Shown: positions 45,425-53,987, numbered from the stretch's first letter. The stretch: 64,000 bases of DNA from Rhodoplanes tepidamans (GCF_030813915.1 NZ_JAUSUJ010000004.1:186001-250000), one strand, 5' to 3'. Program-made: numbers and translations. The notes: generated by a model not told the origin, from the sequence alone.

Positions 45425-47098
45425 TCATGCGCCGCCGCCCGGGAAATGCGCGATCCCCTTGCGGCTCGCCTCGTCGATCGCCTCGTCGTAGCCGGCGTCG
45501 GCGTAGCGCATCACCCCGAGCGACGTGTCGTTGTCGAGCGTCAGCCGCAGCCGTTCCTCGGCCGCCGGCGTGCCGTCGGCGATCAGGGTGACGCCGGCGC
45601 TGGTCATGTAGCCCGCATAGCCGCCGCCGCCGGAATGGATCGCGACCAGATCGGCCTGCGACGAGCAGGTGATCATCGCGTTGAGCAGCGGCCAGTCGGC
45701 GATCGCGTCGGAGCCGTCGCGCATCCGCTCGGTCATGATGTTCGGATGCGCCATGGCGCCGGCGTCGAGGTGATCGCGCGTGAAGGCGACCGGTCCGGCG
45801 AGCCGGCCCTCCGCCACCATCCGGTTGACGGCGAGCGCCAGCGCGGTGCGCTCGCCGTGGCCGAGCCAGGCGATGCGGGCCGGCAGCCCCTCGAACGGCA
45901 CGGCGTCGCGGGCGAGCCGGATCCAGTTGGTGACGATGCGGTTGTCCGGGAACAGCGCGAGCACGAGGTCGTCGATGGCGGCGATGTCGGCCGGATCGTT
46001 CGACAGCGCGATCCAGCGGAACGGCCCGATGGCGCGGCAGAACAGCGGCCGCAGGAACGCCTCGGTGAAGATCGGGATGTCGAAGGCGTCGGCGACCCCG
46101 CCCTCGCGCGCCTGGGTGCGGATCAGGTTGCCGTTGTCGAACACCACGGCGCCGGCGCGCCGGAACGCCAGCATCGCCTCGACATGGCGGACGATCGCGG
46201 CGCGGCTTTCCGCCATCAGGCGCTTGGGATCTTCGCTGCGCAGCCGCCGCACCGCGTCGAGCGACAGGCCGGGCGGCACGTAGCCGTAGAGCAGGTCGTG
46301 CGCCGAGGTCTGGTCGGTCACCACGTCGGGCACGATGCCGCGGGCGACCAGCGCCGGATAGATCTCGGCGGCGTTGCCGCAGAGGCCGACGGACAGCGCC
46401 CGGCCGCTCGACTGCGCCTGGCGGATCATGCCGAGCGCGATGTCGAGGTCGGCGGCGCTGGCGTCGAGATAGCCGTTCTCGATGCGCTTGACGATGCGCG
46501 CCTCGTCCACCTCGATGCACAGGATGGCGGCGCCCGCCATGCGGCCGGCGAGCGGCTGCGCCCCGCCCATCCCGCCGAGGCCGGCGGTCAGCACGAAGCG
46601 GCCGGCCAGCGACCCACCGAAATGCCGCTCGGCGATGCGCGACAGGATCTCGTAGGTGCCCTGGATGACGCCCTGCGAGCCGATGTACTGCCAGTCGCCG
46701 GCGGTCAGCCCGCCCCAGCAGATCAGGCCCTTCTGCTCGAGGTCGTAGAAGGTCTCGGCGTTCGCCCACTGGCCGACGATGTTGCAGTTGGCCATCACCA
46801 CGATGGGGGCGCGCGCGTGGGTGCGGAGGAGGCCGATCGGCTTGCCGGACTGGACGACCAGCGTCTCGCTCTCGTCCATGGTCCGCAGCGTCTCGACGAT
46901 GCGCCGGTAGGACGGCCAGTCGCGCGCCGCCTTGCCGAGCGCCGCGTAGACGACGAGATCCTTCGGGTTCTCGCCGACCGCCAGCACGTTCTCCAGGAGG
47001 CGCAGCAGGCCCTCCTGCCGCCAGCCCTTGCAGCGCAGCGCCGGCCCGCCCGTGACCTTGAACTCCTGGCGTGACTCGTGCGGCATGGCGATCCTCAC
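45425..47098 (-). CDS. Urocanate hydratase homologue lacking Cys410 (candidate thiourocanate-type hydratase)
   Basis: Protein of 557 residues aligning with urocanase (HutU, about 556) from end to end. It keeps the NAD-binding core GLGGMGGAQPLAG (residues 173-185) and RDHLDAGAMAHPN, and ends with DGSDAIADWPLLNA and HSGGGGYAGY. At the position of Cys410, reported as essential in Pseudomonas putida urocanase, this protein has Ala410 (ARIAWLGHGER). Several usually invariant stretches are also altered. Hydration of an imidazole-acrylate is expected, but the substrate is probably not plain urocanate. It overlaps the DUF917 gene by 4 bases (ATGA), tying hydration to the desulfurase-family enzyme. 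No hutI, hutG or hutF is in the window. Confidence 0.88.
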   Translation of the reverse strand: MRIAMPHESRQEFKVTGGPALRCKGWRQEGLLRLLENVLAVGENPKDLVVYAALGKAARDWPSYRRIVETLRTMDESETLVVQSGKPIGLLRTHARAPIVVMANCNIVGQWANAETFYDLEQKGLICWGGLTAGDWQYIGSQGVIQGTYEILSRIAERHFGGSLAGRFVLTAGLGGMGGAQPLAGRMAGAAILCIEVDEARIVKRIENGYLDASAADLDIALGMIRQAQSSGRALSVGLCGNAAEIYPALVARGIVPDVVTDQTSAHDLLYGYVPPGLSLDAVRRLRSEDPKRLMAESRAAIVRHVEAMLAFRRAGAVVFDNGNLIRTQAREGGVADAFDIPIFTEAFLRPLFCRAIGPFRWIALSNDPADIAAIDDLVLALFPDNRIVTNWIRLARDAVPFEGLPARIAWLGHGERTALALAVNRMVAEGRLAGPVAFTRDHLDAGAMAHPNIMTERMRDGSDAIADWPLLNAMITCSSQADLVAIHSGGGGYAGYMTSAGVTLIADGTPAAEERLRLTLDNDTSLGVMRYADAGYDEAIDEASRKGIAHFPGGGA

Positions 47099-48186
47099 CG
47101 GCCGAGCGCGTAGGACGAGATGTCCATCCCGAGCGCCGTCTCGACGATCGGGTAGACGGACGGGTCGGTGACGCTCGCCGACAGCGGGATCACGTCCCTG
47201 GCGACGCGCAGCACGTGGAGCCGCATGCCTTCGCGGATCTCGCCGACGCTGACCGGCACGCCGTCGTCGTCGAGCGTCGTGATCACGTCCGGATAGGTGG
47301 CGAGCCGCTCGCCGTCCGGCCCGCTCACCGCCATGTACTCGTTCATCACGTGCAGCACGCGCCGGCCGGCGCCGCTGCCGATCGTCACGGTGCCGATGTC
47401 GAAGGCCTCCTGCGTGTAGGCGACCGCCTTCTCGACGACCTCGCCCGTGCCGATGATGCCGCCGCGCGAAGCCTCGCAGATCGCGTCGATCACGGCGGCG
47501 CCACCCTTCGGCTCAGCCGCCATGATCGCCTCGCCCAGCGCCAGCGCCATCGAGATGCCGCCGAGCGCCGCGTGCTCGCGCACGTAGGACGCGCGGATCG
47601 GGTTGCGGCAGGAGGCGATGAAGCCGCCCGACATGTCGGCCGCCTTGCGCAGGATCGGCGACACCTTCCCGGTCGCGCCGCGCACGACGAGCTCGAGATA
47701 GGCGTTGTTCGCGCGGTTGCCGCCGACCGCGGTCTGGATGGTCGGCTCGGGGCTGTTCGCGAGCCCGAGCGAGCCCATGTCGCCGGTCGGGTGGGCGCGA
47801 AGATCCCCCACCGCGTCGATCACCTTGGTGCCGAGCAGGGCGGAGGGCAGCCACGCATTGAGGGTGCTCGACTTGCCGTTCTGGCCGATGATCAGGCCGG
47901 CGACCGGGGCGCCGAGCTCGTCCTGGAGGAGCTGCACGGCCTTCACGTAGTCGGCGCCGAGCATCTGCCACGCCGTCGTGCCGGCCGGGGCGCCGATCGC
48001 CGCGGCGGTGGCGATCCACGCGTCGTCCGGCAGCTCGTCGATCGACACCAGCTCGGGCTGGCCGGCATTGACGGCGGCGGTGCCCAGCATGCGGCCGTGG
48101 TCGGCCCAGCCGCCGCCGCCGGCGGCGAACACGGCACCGCCCTTGATGGCGGGCTCGACGTCGCGGGCGGTCAGGATCCTGCGCAT
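47095..48186 (-). CDS. DUF917 / S-methyl thiohydantoin desulfurase-family protein
   Basis: Protein of 363 residues of the DUF917 family, renamed (as I recall) after an S-methyl thiohydantoin desulfurase. The N-terminal glycine motif VFAAGGGGWADHGRM is at residues 19-33, and IIGQNGKSSTLNAWLPSALLG is a family-specific stretch. The ATG at 48186 has an AGGAGA ribosome site 6-8 bases upstream. It is translationally coupled to the urocanase-like gene. In the proposed pathway it removes sulfur (or S-methyl, giving methanethiol) from a thiohydantoin-5-propionate, producing hydantoin-5-propionate for the hydantoinase. The plus-strand gene at 21455 encodes a second member of this family. Confidence 0.87.
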   Translation of the reverse strand: MRRILTARDVEPAIKGGAVFAAGGGGWADHGRMLGTAAVNAGQPELVSIDELPDDAWIATAAAIGAPAGTTAWQMLGADYVKAVQLLQDELGAPVAGLIIGQNGKSSTLNAWLPSALLGTKVIDAVGDLRAHPTGDMGSLGLANSPEPTIQTAVGGNRANNAYLELVVRGATGKVSPILRKAADMSGGFIASCRNPIRASYVREHAALGGISMALALGEAIMAAEPKGGAAVIDAICEASRGGIIGTGEVVEKAVAYTQEAFDIGTVTIGSGAGRRVLHVMNEYMAVSGPDGERLATYPDVITTLDDDGVPVSVGEIREGMRLHVLRVARDVIPLSASVTDPSVYPIVETALGMDISSYALGR

Positions 48187-48200
48187 GCGTCGTCTCCTGG

Positions 48201-49601
48201 TCAGATGGTGCGGGCGCCGCGCCTGATCGCGTCGACGATCGGCGCCACCCGGGCATAGGCGTCGGCGGGCGGCAGCGCGCGGGTCCAGTCGTCGCGGTCC
48301 TCGTCGCGGCGGGTGGCGTCGAAGCCGAGCTTGGTGATGGTGCCGCCGAGCTTCATCGGCTCGGACCGGTCGGTGCGCAGGCCGGGCACCATCACGATGT
48401 CGCGCTCGGCGCGCATCCGCGTCGTCACGGCCCACTGCACGGCGGCGTCGTCCCACGGGTCGATGTCGTCGTCGACCACGGTGACCTGCTTGACCAGGTT
48501 CACGGCGGCGAGCGCGCCGAGGATCGCCTTGCGGGCGTCGCCGGGCCGGTGGTCGGCCGACAGGCTCACGACGGCGGCGAGCCGGCCGCAGCCGCCCATC
48601 CCCACCGCGACGCCGGCGACCGCCGGGATGAAGGCCTTCAGGTGCGACTGCAGGCCGGCCGCGATCGACACGCCGCCGAGCAGCACGTGCTCGACGTGAT
48701 AGCCGGGCTCGACCACCTGCAGCATCGCGTCGGCGCGACGCGTGATCGCCTTCACCTCGACCACCCAGCCGGCGCCGTAGCGCTCGTACATGCCGTGATA
48801 CTCGCTGACCGGCCCTTCCTCGACGCTCTGCGCCGTGTCGATCTCGCCCTCGATCACGATCTCGGCATGGGCCGGCACGATCAGGCCGCTGGTGGTGCAG
48901 CGCGCCGCGGCGATCGGAGCGCCCTGCAGGGCGCCGGCGACCGCCAGCTCGTCCTGGCCGAGCGCCAGGTAGAGCGCGCCCGCCATCAGCACGACCGGAT
49001 GGTTGCCGAGCGTGATCGCGATCGGCAGCCGCTCGCCGCGCGCCGCGGCGGCGCGCGCCATCACGGCGAGATGGTGGTTCGGCGCGATGCCGATCAGGGC
49101 GCGGTCGGGACCGAGCGGCTTCAGCCGCGCATAGGAGAGGTTGCGGTCGCCGGTGACGCGGTCCTCCGCGACGATGCAGCCGGCCGTCACGTAAGGCCCG
49201 GTCTCGTGCTCGAAGAAGCGCGGGATCGGCAGCAGGCCGAGGTCGGGCGGCAGCACCGTCTGCTGCACGGGCGGGTTCTCGACGACGACCGGCGCCAGCG
49301 GCGCCGCGATCGCGGCGGCGATCCGGGCGGTCAGCGCGTCGCGGCCGACGCCGAGCCCGAAGGCGATGCGGTCGAGCCCGGCCAGCACGTTGCCGACCAC
49401 CGGGATGCCGCTCGCGCCGGTGCCGGTGAACACCAGCGCCGGGCCGCCGTCGAGCGCCGACAGGCAGGCCGAGATCTCGAAGCCGGCCGGATCGAGCGCC
49501 GTCTCGACCACGGCGAGCTCGTCCCGCGCCTGCAGCGCGGCCAGGAAGGTGCGCAGCGAGTGCGTCTCGCCGGGACCGGCGGGGGGAAGACCACGCATCA
49601 T
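48201..49601 (-). CDS. UbiD-family (prenylated-FMN) decarboxylase
   Basis: Protein of 466 residues of the UbiD family. It has NPPVQQTVLPPDLGLLPIP, the HETGPYVTAGC segment, YARLKPLG, and the acidic catalytic region AEIVIEGEID followed by EGPVSEYHGMY. These enzymes use prenylated FMN to decarboxylate alpha,beta-unsaturated or aromatic acids, or run in reverse. No UbiX-type prenyltransferase gene is in the window. The start at 49601 overlaps the stop of the carbamoylase gene. A UbiD step is not part of the ergothioneine or histidine routes I know. Imidazole-acrylates such as urocanate are chemically similar to cinnamate, a known UbiD-family substrate, so it may act on the lyase product. Confidence 0.88.
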   Translation of the reverse strand: MMRGLPPAGPGETHSLRTFLAALQARDELAVVETALDPAGFEISACLSALDGGPALVFTGTGASGIPVVGNVLAGLDRIAFGLGVGRDALTARIAAAIAAPLAPVVVENPPVQQTVLPPDLGLLPIPRFFEHETGPYVTAGCIVAEDRVTGDRNLSYARLKPLGPDRALIGIAPNHHLAVMARAAAARGERLPIAITLGNHPVVLMAGALYLALGQDELAVAGALQGAPIAAARCTTSGLIVPAHAEIVIEGEIDTAQSVEEGPVSEYHGMYERYGAGWVVEVKAITRRADAMLQVVEPGYHVEHVLLGGVSIAAGLQSHLKAFIPAVAGVAVGMGGCGRLAAVVSLSADHRPGDARKAILGALAAVNLVKQVTVVDDDIDPWDDAAVQWAVTTRMRAERDIVMVPGLRTDRSEPMKLGGTITKLGFDATRRDEDRDDWTRALPPADAYARVAPIVDAIRRGARTI

Positions 49602-50875
49602 CTCGTCTCCTCGCGGCGCGGCGGATCGCGGTCGATCCGGCACACCGCCTCGAACAGCACGGCCGCGCCGGCCGCGACCTCGTCCGGCTCGCTCCATTCC
49701 TCCGGGCAGTGGCTGCGGCCCTCCCGGCACGGGATGAACAGCATCGCGGACGGCGCGATGCGCGACACGAAGGCCGCGTCGTGCCCGGCGCCCGACGCCA
49801 TCACGGTGGTGGTGCAGCCGAGCGCCGCGGCGCTGTCGGCGAGCGTTTTTCGCAATCCCGGATCGCAGGCGCTGGGATCGTTGCGCGACAGCACCGCGAA
49901 GCGCGCCAGCGTGACGCCGGTCTCGGCCGCGATCGCCTTGGCCTGCGCCGCGATGCCGGCGAGCAGCAGGTCGCACAGCGCCCTGGTCTCGGCCCGTGCG
50001 TCGATCACGATGCGGGCCTCGCCCGGCACCACGTTGGCGGCGCCCGGCGACACCGTGACGATGCCCGTGGTGGCGACGACGTAGCCCTCGCCGCGGTCGA
50101 GCAGCGCGGTGGCGACGTCGCGCACCGCCAGCACGGCGGCGCTCGCCGCCACCGCCGCGTCACGGCGATGGCGCATCCCGGCCGTCCCGGCATGCGCCGC
50201 CTCGCCCTGGAAGACGATCTCGACCCGGGTGATGCCGACGATCGCCGTGACGATGCCGGCATCGAGTGCTTGGGACTCCAGCACCGTGCCCTGCTCGATG
50301 TGCAGCTCGAGATAGGCCGCGACGTCGTCGCGGACCGCCTCGGCGAGCCGCTCCGGGGCGCCGCCGACGCGCGCGATGGCGGCGCCGAGCGTCTCGCCGC
50401 CCGGCCCGGTCATGGCGAGCTCGGCCGGGCCGAGCGCGCCCGCCATGCCGCGGCTGCCGACGCAGGAGAGGCCGTAGTCGCTCGGCTCCTCGGCGAGGAA
50501 GTCGATCACCTCGACCGCATGGTCCAGCACGACGCCGCGATCGAAAAGCGCACGGGCGACCTCGAGCCCGGCCAGCACGCCGGCCGGCCCGTCGAAGCGG
50601 CCGCCGCTCGGCACGCTGTCGCTGTGCGAGCCGATCAGGATCGCCTTGGCGCCCGCGACGCGGCCCTCGCGGCGGCCGATCAGGTTGCCGGCGGCGTCGA
50701 TCCGCACGGCGAGACCGGCGTCCTGGAAGCGCCGCGCCAGCCAGGCGCGGCCTTCGAGAAAGCGCGGCGTGAACGAGCGCCGCGTCCACGGCCTGTCCGG
50801 ATCCGTCACGGCGGCGAGCGCCATCAGGTCGGCCCACAGCCGGTCGCGGTTCACGGGGGCGTTGGACAGGTCCAC
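49598..50875 (-). CDS. N-carbamoyl-L-amino-acid hydrolase / allantoate-amidohydrolase-type M20 enzyme
   Basis: Protein of 425 residues, M20 family, HyuC/beta-ureidopropionase type. Metal and substrate motifs are complete: GSHSDSVPSGGRFDGPAGV (His and Asp ligands, about residues 83-101), EEPSDYGLSCVGSR, ELHIEQG, GAGHDAA and SHCPEEW near the end. The second motif reads EEPSDYG rather than the common EE.SRF. It hydrolyses an N-carbamoyl amino acid to the amino acid, CO2 and ammonia. Beside a hydantoinase-like enzyme and a urocanase homologue the natural substrate would be N-carbamoyl-glutamate. It starts 12 bases after the hydantoinase-like gene and is coupled to the UbiD gene. Confidence 0.92.
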   Translation of the reverse strand: MDLSNAPVNRDRLWADLMALAAVTDPDRPWTRRSFTPRFLEGRAWLARRFQDAGLAVRIDAAGNLIGRREGRVAGAKAILIGSHSDSVPSGGRFDGPAGVLAGLEVARALFDRGVVLDHAVEVIDFLAEEPSDYGLSCVGSRGMAGALGPAELAMTGPGGETLGAAIARVGGAPERLAEAVRDDVAAYLELHIEQGTVLESQALDAGIVTAIVGITRVEIVFQGEAAHAGTAGMRHRRDAAVAASAAVLAVRDVATALLDRGEGYVVATTGIVTVSPGAANVVPGEARIVIDARAETRALCDLLLAGIAAQAKAIAAETGVTLARFAVLSRNDPSACDPGLRKTLADSAAALGCTTTVMASGAGHDAAFVSRIAPSAMLFIPCREGRSHCPEEWSEPDEVAAGAAVLFEAVCRIDRDPPRREETR

Positions 50876-50887
50876 GCGGGCCTCCGC

Positions 50888-52261
50888 TCAGCCGGCGACC
50901 GCGGGGGGCCGCACGAAGGTGCCGGTCCCCGGGGCCGCCGTGACGGCGCTGCCGTCGAACGCCATCCGGCCGCGCACGAAGGTCGCCACCGGACGGTAGG
51001 GCAGCTCCATCCCCTCGTAGGGGCTCCAGCCGACCACGCAATGCCCGCTCGCCGCCGCATCGTAGCGGCCCGGCCGGTGGCCGAGCACGACGATGTCAGC
51101 GTCGCGGCCGGGTGCCAGCGCGCCCTTGCGGTGGCCGATGCGGAACAGCCGGGCCGGATTGGCGGCGAGCAGCCGGGCCGCCCAGGAGAGCGGCAGGTTC
51201 CGCTCGGTCAGGCCCTTGACCAGCAGCGGCACCAGCACCTCGAGGCCGGGCACGCCGGAGGCGTTCTTCAGCATGTCGGGGTCGGTCTTGCGGTCCTCCG
51301 ACCAGCTCACATGGTCGGTCGACACCACCGTGACGTTGCCGGCGGCGAGATGCGCCCACAGCGCCTCGCGCTCGGCGCGGCCGCGCACCGGCGGGTTGAT
51401 CTTGGCCTTGCCGCCGAGGCGGGCGACGTCGTCCTCCTCGCTCAGCGTCAGGTAGTGGATGCAGGCCTCGACGGTCGCATCGACCCCCTGCGCCCGGTAG
51501 GCGGCGGCGAGCGCGTAGCCGCGGCCGACCGAGCAGTGGACGACATGGGCCGAGCAGCCGGTCGCGGCGGCGATCTCGTAGACCTCGGCCATCGCCAGCG
51601 TCTCGGTGACGGGCGGCCGCGACAGGCCGTGCGCGAGATAATCGGTGCGGCCGGAGGCAGTCACCCGCTCGACGAAGGCGCGCACGCACTCGTCGTTCTC
51701 GTTGTGCACGCCGGCGGCGAGCCCGTGCGGCGCGATGGCGGCGAACACGTCGCAGAGCAGCGGCGTCGGGATGCGCGGGAAGCGCTCCGGATGCGTCTCG
51801 TAGGTGGAGAACTTGAAGGCGCTGGCGCCGGCCGCGACCATCTCGGCGACGTGCCGCGGCCCGTCGGCCGGCCGGATCGTGCCGTAGAGCGCGAAGTCGA
51901 CCCGGGCGTCGCGGCCGGCCGCCTCCGCCTTGGCGGCGAGGCGCTCGCCCGTGCAGATCAGGTTGCCGTCGTCGTAGGGCATGTCGACGATGGTGGTCAC
52001 GCCGCCGGCGGCGGCCGCGCGGGTCGACCAGTCGAAGCCCTCGTGGTTCTTCTGCGAGCAGGAATGCACCTGCGCGTCGATGGCGCCGGGCAGCACCAGG
52101 GCGGCGCCGAAGTCGTGCCGCTCGCGGGCGGCCGGGCCGGCGCCGGCGCCGACGCGCTCCACGGTGCCGTCACGCACCGCGACGAAGCCACGGGGGATCG
52201 TGCGGTCGGTGAGGACGACGTGGCCCGTCACCACCAGATCGAAATCGCTCATCGTCGGCAT
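50888..52261 (-). CDS. Cyclic amidohydrolase (dihydropyrimidinase/hydantoinase/dihydroorotase family)
   Basis: Protein of 457 residues, amidohydrolase superfamily. The first metal motif reads PGAIDAQVH instead of the canonical HxH, a Gln-for-His change also seen in some dihydroorotase-like branches. The bridging lysine is in AFKFSTYE, later His ligands are in GVHNEND and HVVHCS, and the final Asp is in VVSTDHVSW. It hydrolyses a cyclic ureide; in this locus hydantoin-5-propionate to N-carbamoyl-glutamate is the simplest reaction. The start may be the ATG at 52261 or the one three codons later. It is the first gene of the minus-strand operon, with the 12-mer site 79 bases upstream. Confidence 0.9.
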   Translation of the reverse strand: MPTMSDFDLVVTGHVVLTDRTIPRGFVAVRDGTVERVGAGAGPAARERHDFGAALVLPGAIDAQVHSCSQKNHEGFDWSTRAAAAGGVTTIVDMPYDDGNLICTGERLAAKAEAAGRDARVDFALYGTIRPADGPRHVAEMVAAGASAFKFSTYETHPERFPRIPTPLLCDVFAAIAPHGLAAGVHNENDECVRAFVERVTASGRTDYLAHGLSRPPVTETLAMAEVYEIAAATGCSAHVVHCSVGRGYALAAAYRAQGVDATVEACIHYLTLSEEDDVARLGGKAKINPPVRGRAEREALWAHLAAGNVTVVSTDHVSWSEDRKTDPDMLKNASGVPGLEVLVPLLVKGLTERNLPLSWAARLLAANPARLFRIGHRKGALAPGRDADIVVLGHRPGRYDAAASGHCVVGWSPYEGMELPYRPVATFVRGRMAFDGSAVTAAPGTGTFVRPPAVAG

Positions 52262-52761
52262 TCTTCTTTTTTACCGGGGTCGACCATGCGCGCGAGCATA
52301 GCCGAGCCCCGGACCGGCCGCCCATTCCCAGAGCGACGGCACCCATAACCCGACGGACTGCGCGATGCGGTTTGTGCGGTGCAGTGTCATCCGGCCGGCC
52401 CGGCAGCCGGGACGCCGCCAGCGTGCGTGTCGTCGACACGACCATCTCGCGCGCGCCCGGCGCCCGGTCGGGACCGCCGTCGAGGCGCGCCTGCCGCCGG
52501 ACCGGCGTGTCATGCCTGTCCGATCGCCACCACGGTCCCGCCACGTCGTTCTTGTTGTCGAGTGCCCCGGGCACAACTTCGATCGCCCGGCATACGTTCT
52601 ACTCCTAGCCTCCGTTTTCAAGACGCGACCACGCCGCTAGTGTGCCGGTCGATAGCCGCTGCCGAACCGGAGCTCCGTCACGCGTCACGTCGATCGTCTG
52701 CCGAGCGCAAAGCCTCCCTCGATCGCCCGGCCTCGGCACCTGCTCCAAGCGGACCAAGACC
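52262..52761. other. Divergent promoter region, no gene seen
   Basis: 500 bases separate the hydantoinase-first operon (minus) from the LysR gene (plus). Small open frames here overlap on both strands and lack motifs. It contains the shared 12-mer at 52340-52351. A TATGCT hexamer on the minus strand near 52298-52303 could be a -10 for the operon. Confidence 0.55.
52340..52351 (-). promoter_or_regulatory. Shared 12-mer upstream of the hydantoinase-first operon
   Basis: GGGTTATGGGTG on the minus strand, an exact match to 45388-45399. It lies 79 bases before the operon start and about 410 bases before the divergent LysR gene. If it is an operator, both transcription units of the modified-histidine locus would answer to the same regulator. 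It does not fit the TTATG-N9-CATRA palindrome found elsewhere in the window. Confidence 0.45.
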
Positions 52762-53769
52762 ATGGACATCAGGCTTCTGCGCGAGTTCCTCGTTTTGTCC
52801 GAATGCCTCAACTTCAGCCGCGCCGCCGAAAGGCTCGCCATGACGCAGCCGGTGCTCTCGCGGCACGTCAAGTTCCTCGAGGATCATTTCGGCGCTCAGC
52901 TTCTCAACCGCAGCACGCATCGGGTGGAGATGACCGAGGTCGGCCGCGTCTTCGCGCAGGAAGCGGCCAAGATCGTCGGCCAGTTCGAGCAGTCGGTGGC
53001 GGTGATCCGGGCCTGTCCGGGGGTCGGCCGGCATTCGCTCTCGATCGGCTTCCTCGGCGAGGCGACGCGACCGTTCCTCGCCACGTTTCTCGGCCGCTAC
53101 TCCGAGCGCCATCCGAAGGTCGCCATCGAATGCGTCGACGGCGACCTCGACCTGATCGTCGGCCGCCTGGAGAAGAACACCTGCGACCTCGGCTTCATCA
53201 TCCGGCCGCAGGACGGACTGCGGATCGACCATCTCAGCCACCTGACGCTGTTCAGTGATCCGCTCTGCGCGGTGCTCAACCGAAACCATCCGCTCGCGGC
53301 CCGCGACGGCGTGGCCCTCGCCGACGTGGCACGGTGGCCGATCATCGGCATCGCCCGACACGTCTCGCCGCTCGCGCACGAGTGCAATCAGCTGTTCTTC
53401 GCGCGCCACGAGGTCGAGTACCGGATCGCGAAGGAGTGCCCCAATCTCGAATCGTGCTGCTTCACGGTCGAGTTCAACGAGCAGGCGATCGTGCTGCTGC
53501 CCCGTCACCGGGGGTTCCTGACGGGTGTGAACTCGGTCCTCAAGCCGGTCACCGACGCCGGCTGCAGCTTCGACATCGACTTGGTGTGGGACGCGGCCAA
53601 TCCGAATCCCTGCATCCGGGGCTTCCTCGACGATTTCACCGCCTTCTGCCGCAACCGGGATTGGGAAGCGGATCTGGCGCGGCGCTTCGAGCCGGCGGTC
53701 GCAACCCCGATGACCGCCGGACCGGTGGGGCACGATCGCGTCTCCGCCTGCGCGGTCTCACCGGGCTGA
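52762..53769 (+). CDS. LysR-family transcriptional regulator
   Basis: Protein of 335 residues. The winged helix-turn-helix is at residues 1-60 (MDIRLLREFLVLSECLNFSR, AAERLAMTQPVLSRHVKFLE), and an effector domain lies at about 90-295. I use the ATG at 52762, which starts directly at the HTH. It is divergent from the hydantoinase-first operon, the classic arrangement for a LysR regulator and its target. It is convergent with the outer-membrane channel gene, so it could alternatively serve the beta-diketone regulon. It is only distantly similar to the LysR protein of 36864-37892. Confidence 0.93.
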   Translation: MDIRLLREFLVLSECLNFSRAAERLAMTQPVLSRHVKFLEDHFGAQLLNRSTHRVEMTEVGRVFAQEAAKIVGQFEQSVAVIRACPGVGRHSLSIGFLGEATRPFLATFLGRYSERHPKVAIECVDGDLDLIVGRLEKNTCDLGFIIRPQDGLRIDHLSHLTLFSDPLCAVLNRNHPLAARDGVALADVARWPIIGIARHVSPLAHECNQLFFARHEVEYRIAKECPNLESCCFTVEFNEQAIVLLPRHRGFLTGVNSVLKPVTDAGCSFDIDLVWDAANPNPCIRGFLDDFTAFCRNRDWEADLARRFEPAVATPMTAGPVGHDRVSACAVSPG

Positions 53770-53987
53770 GACCGACGGCGGCGGGCTCCGACCGCTCCGT
53801 CCGTCACGGCCGGGCATCACGAGCGTGCGTCAGCGGCCGCGGGAACGAGATCGACCGCTTCCGGCCCGAGACCGGGACGTCGACCCGCGTCGCGAGGACG
53901 AGGACGGCCGCGTTCCTCTCGGACGCGGCCGCGCCGACGTGGTCCGGCCGAACGAGCTGGATGCCGCCCGGAGCGAGCCTCGGACCC

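Noticed and set aside
40593-47098. A standard hut operon for histidine use
   Set aside because: No imidazolonepropionase (HutI), formiminoglutamase (HutG) or HutF is present. The urocanase homologue lacks Cys410, and the neighbours are hydantoin-type enzymes.
45388-52351. Treating GGGTTATGGGTG as further copies of the TTATG-N9-CATRA regulon element
   Set aside because: Neither copy has a CATRA half-site nine bases downstream or an AGAATT at the right distance. They are a separate motif.
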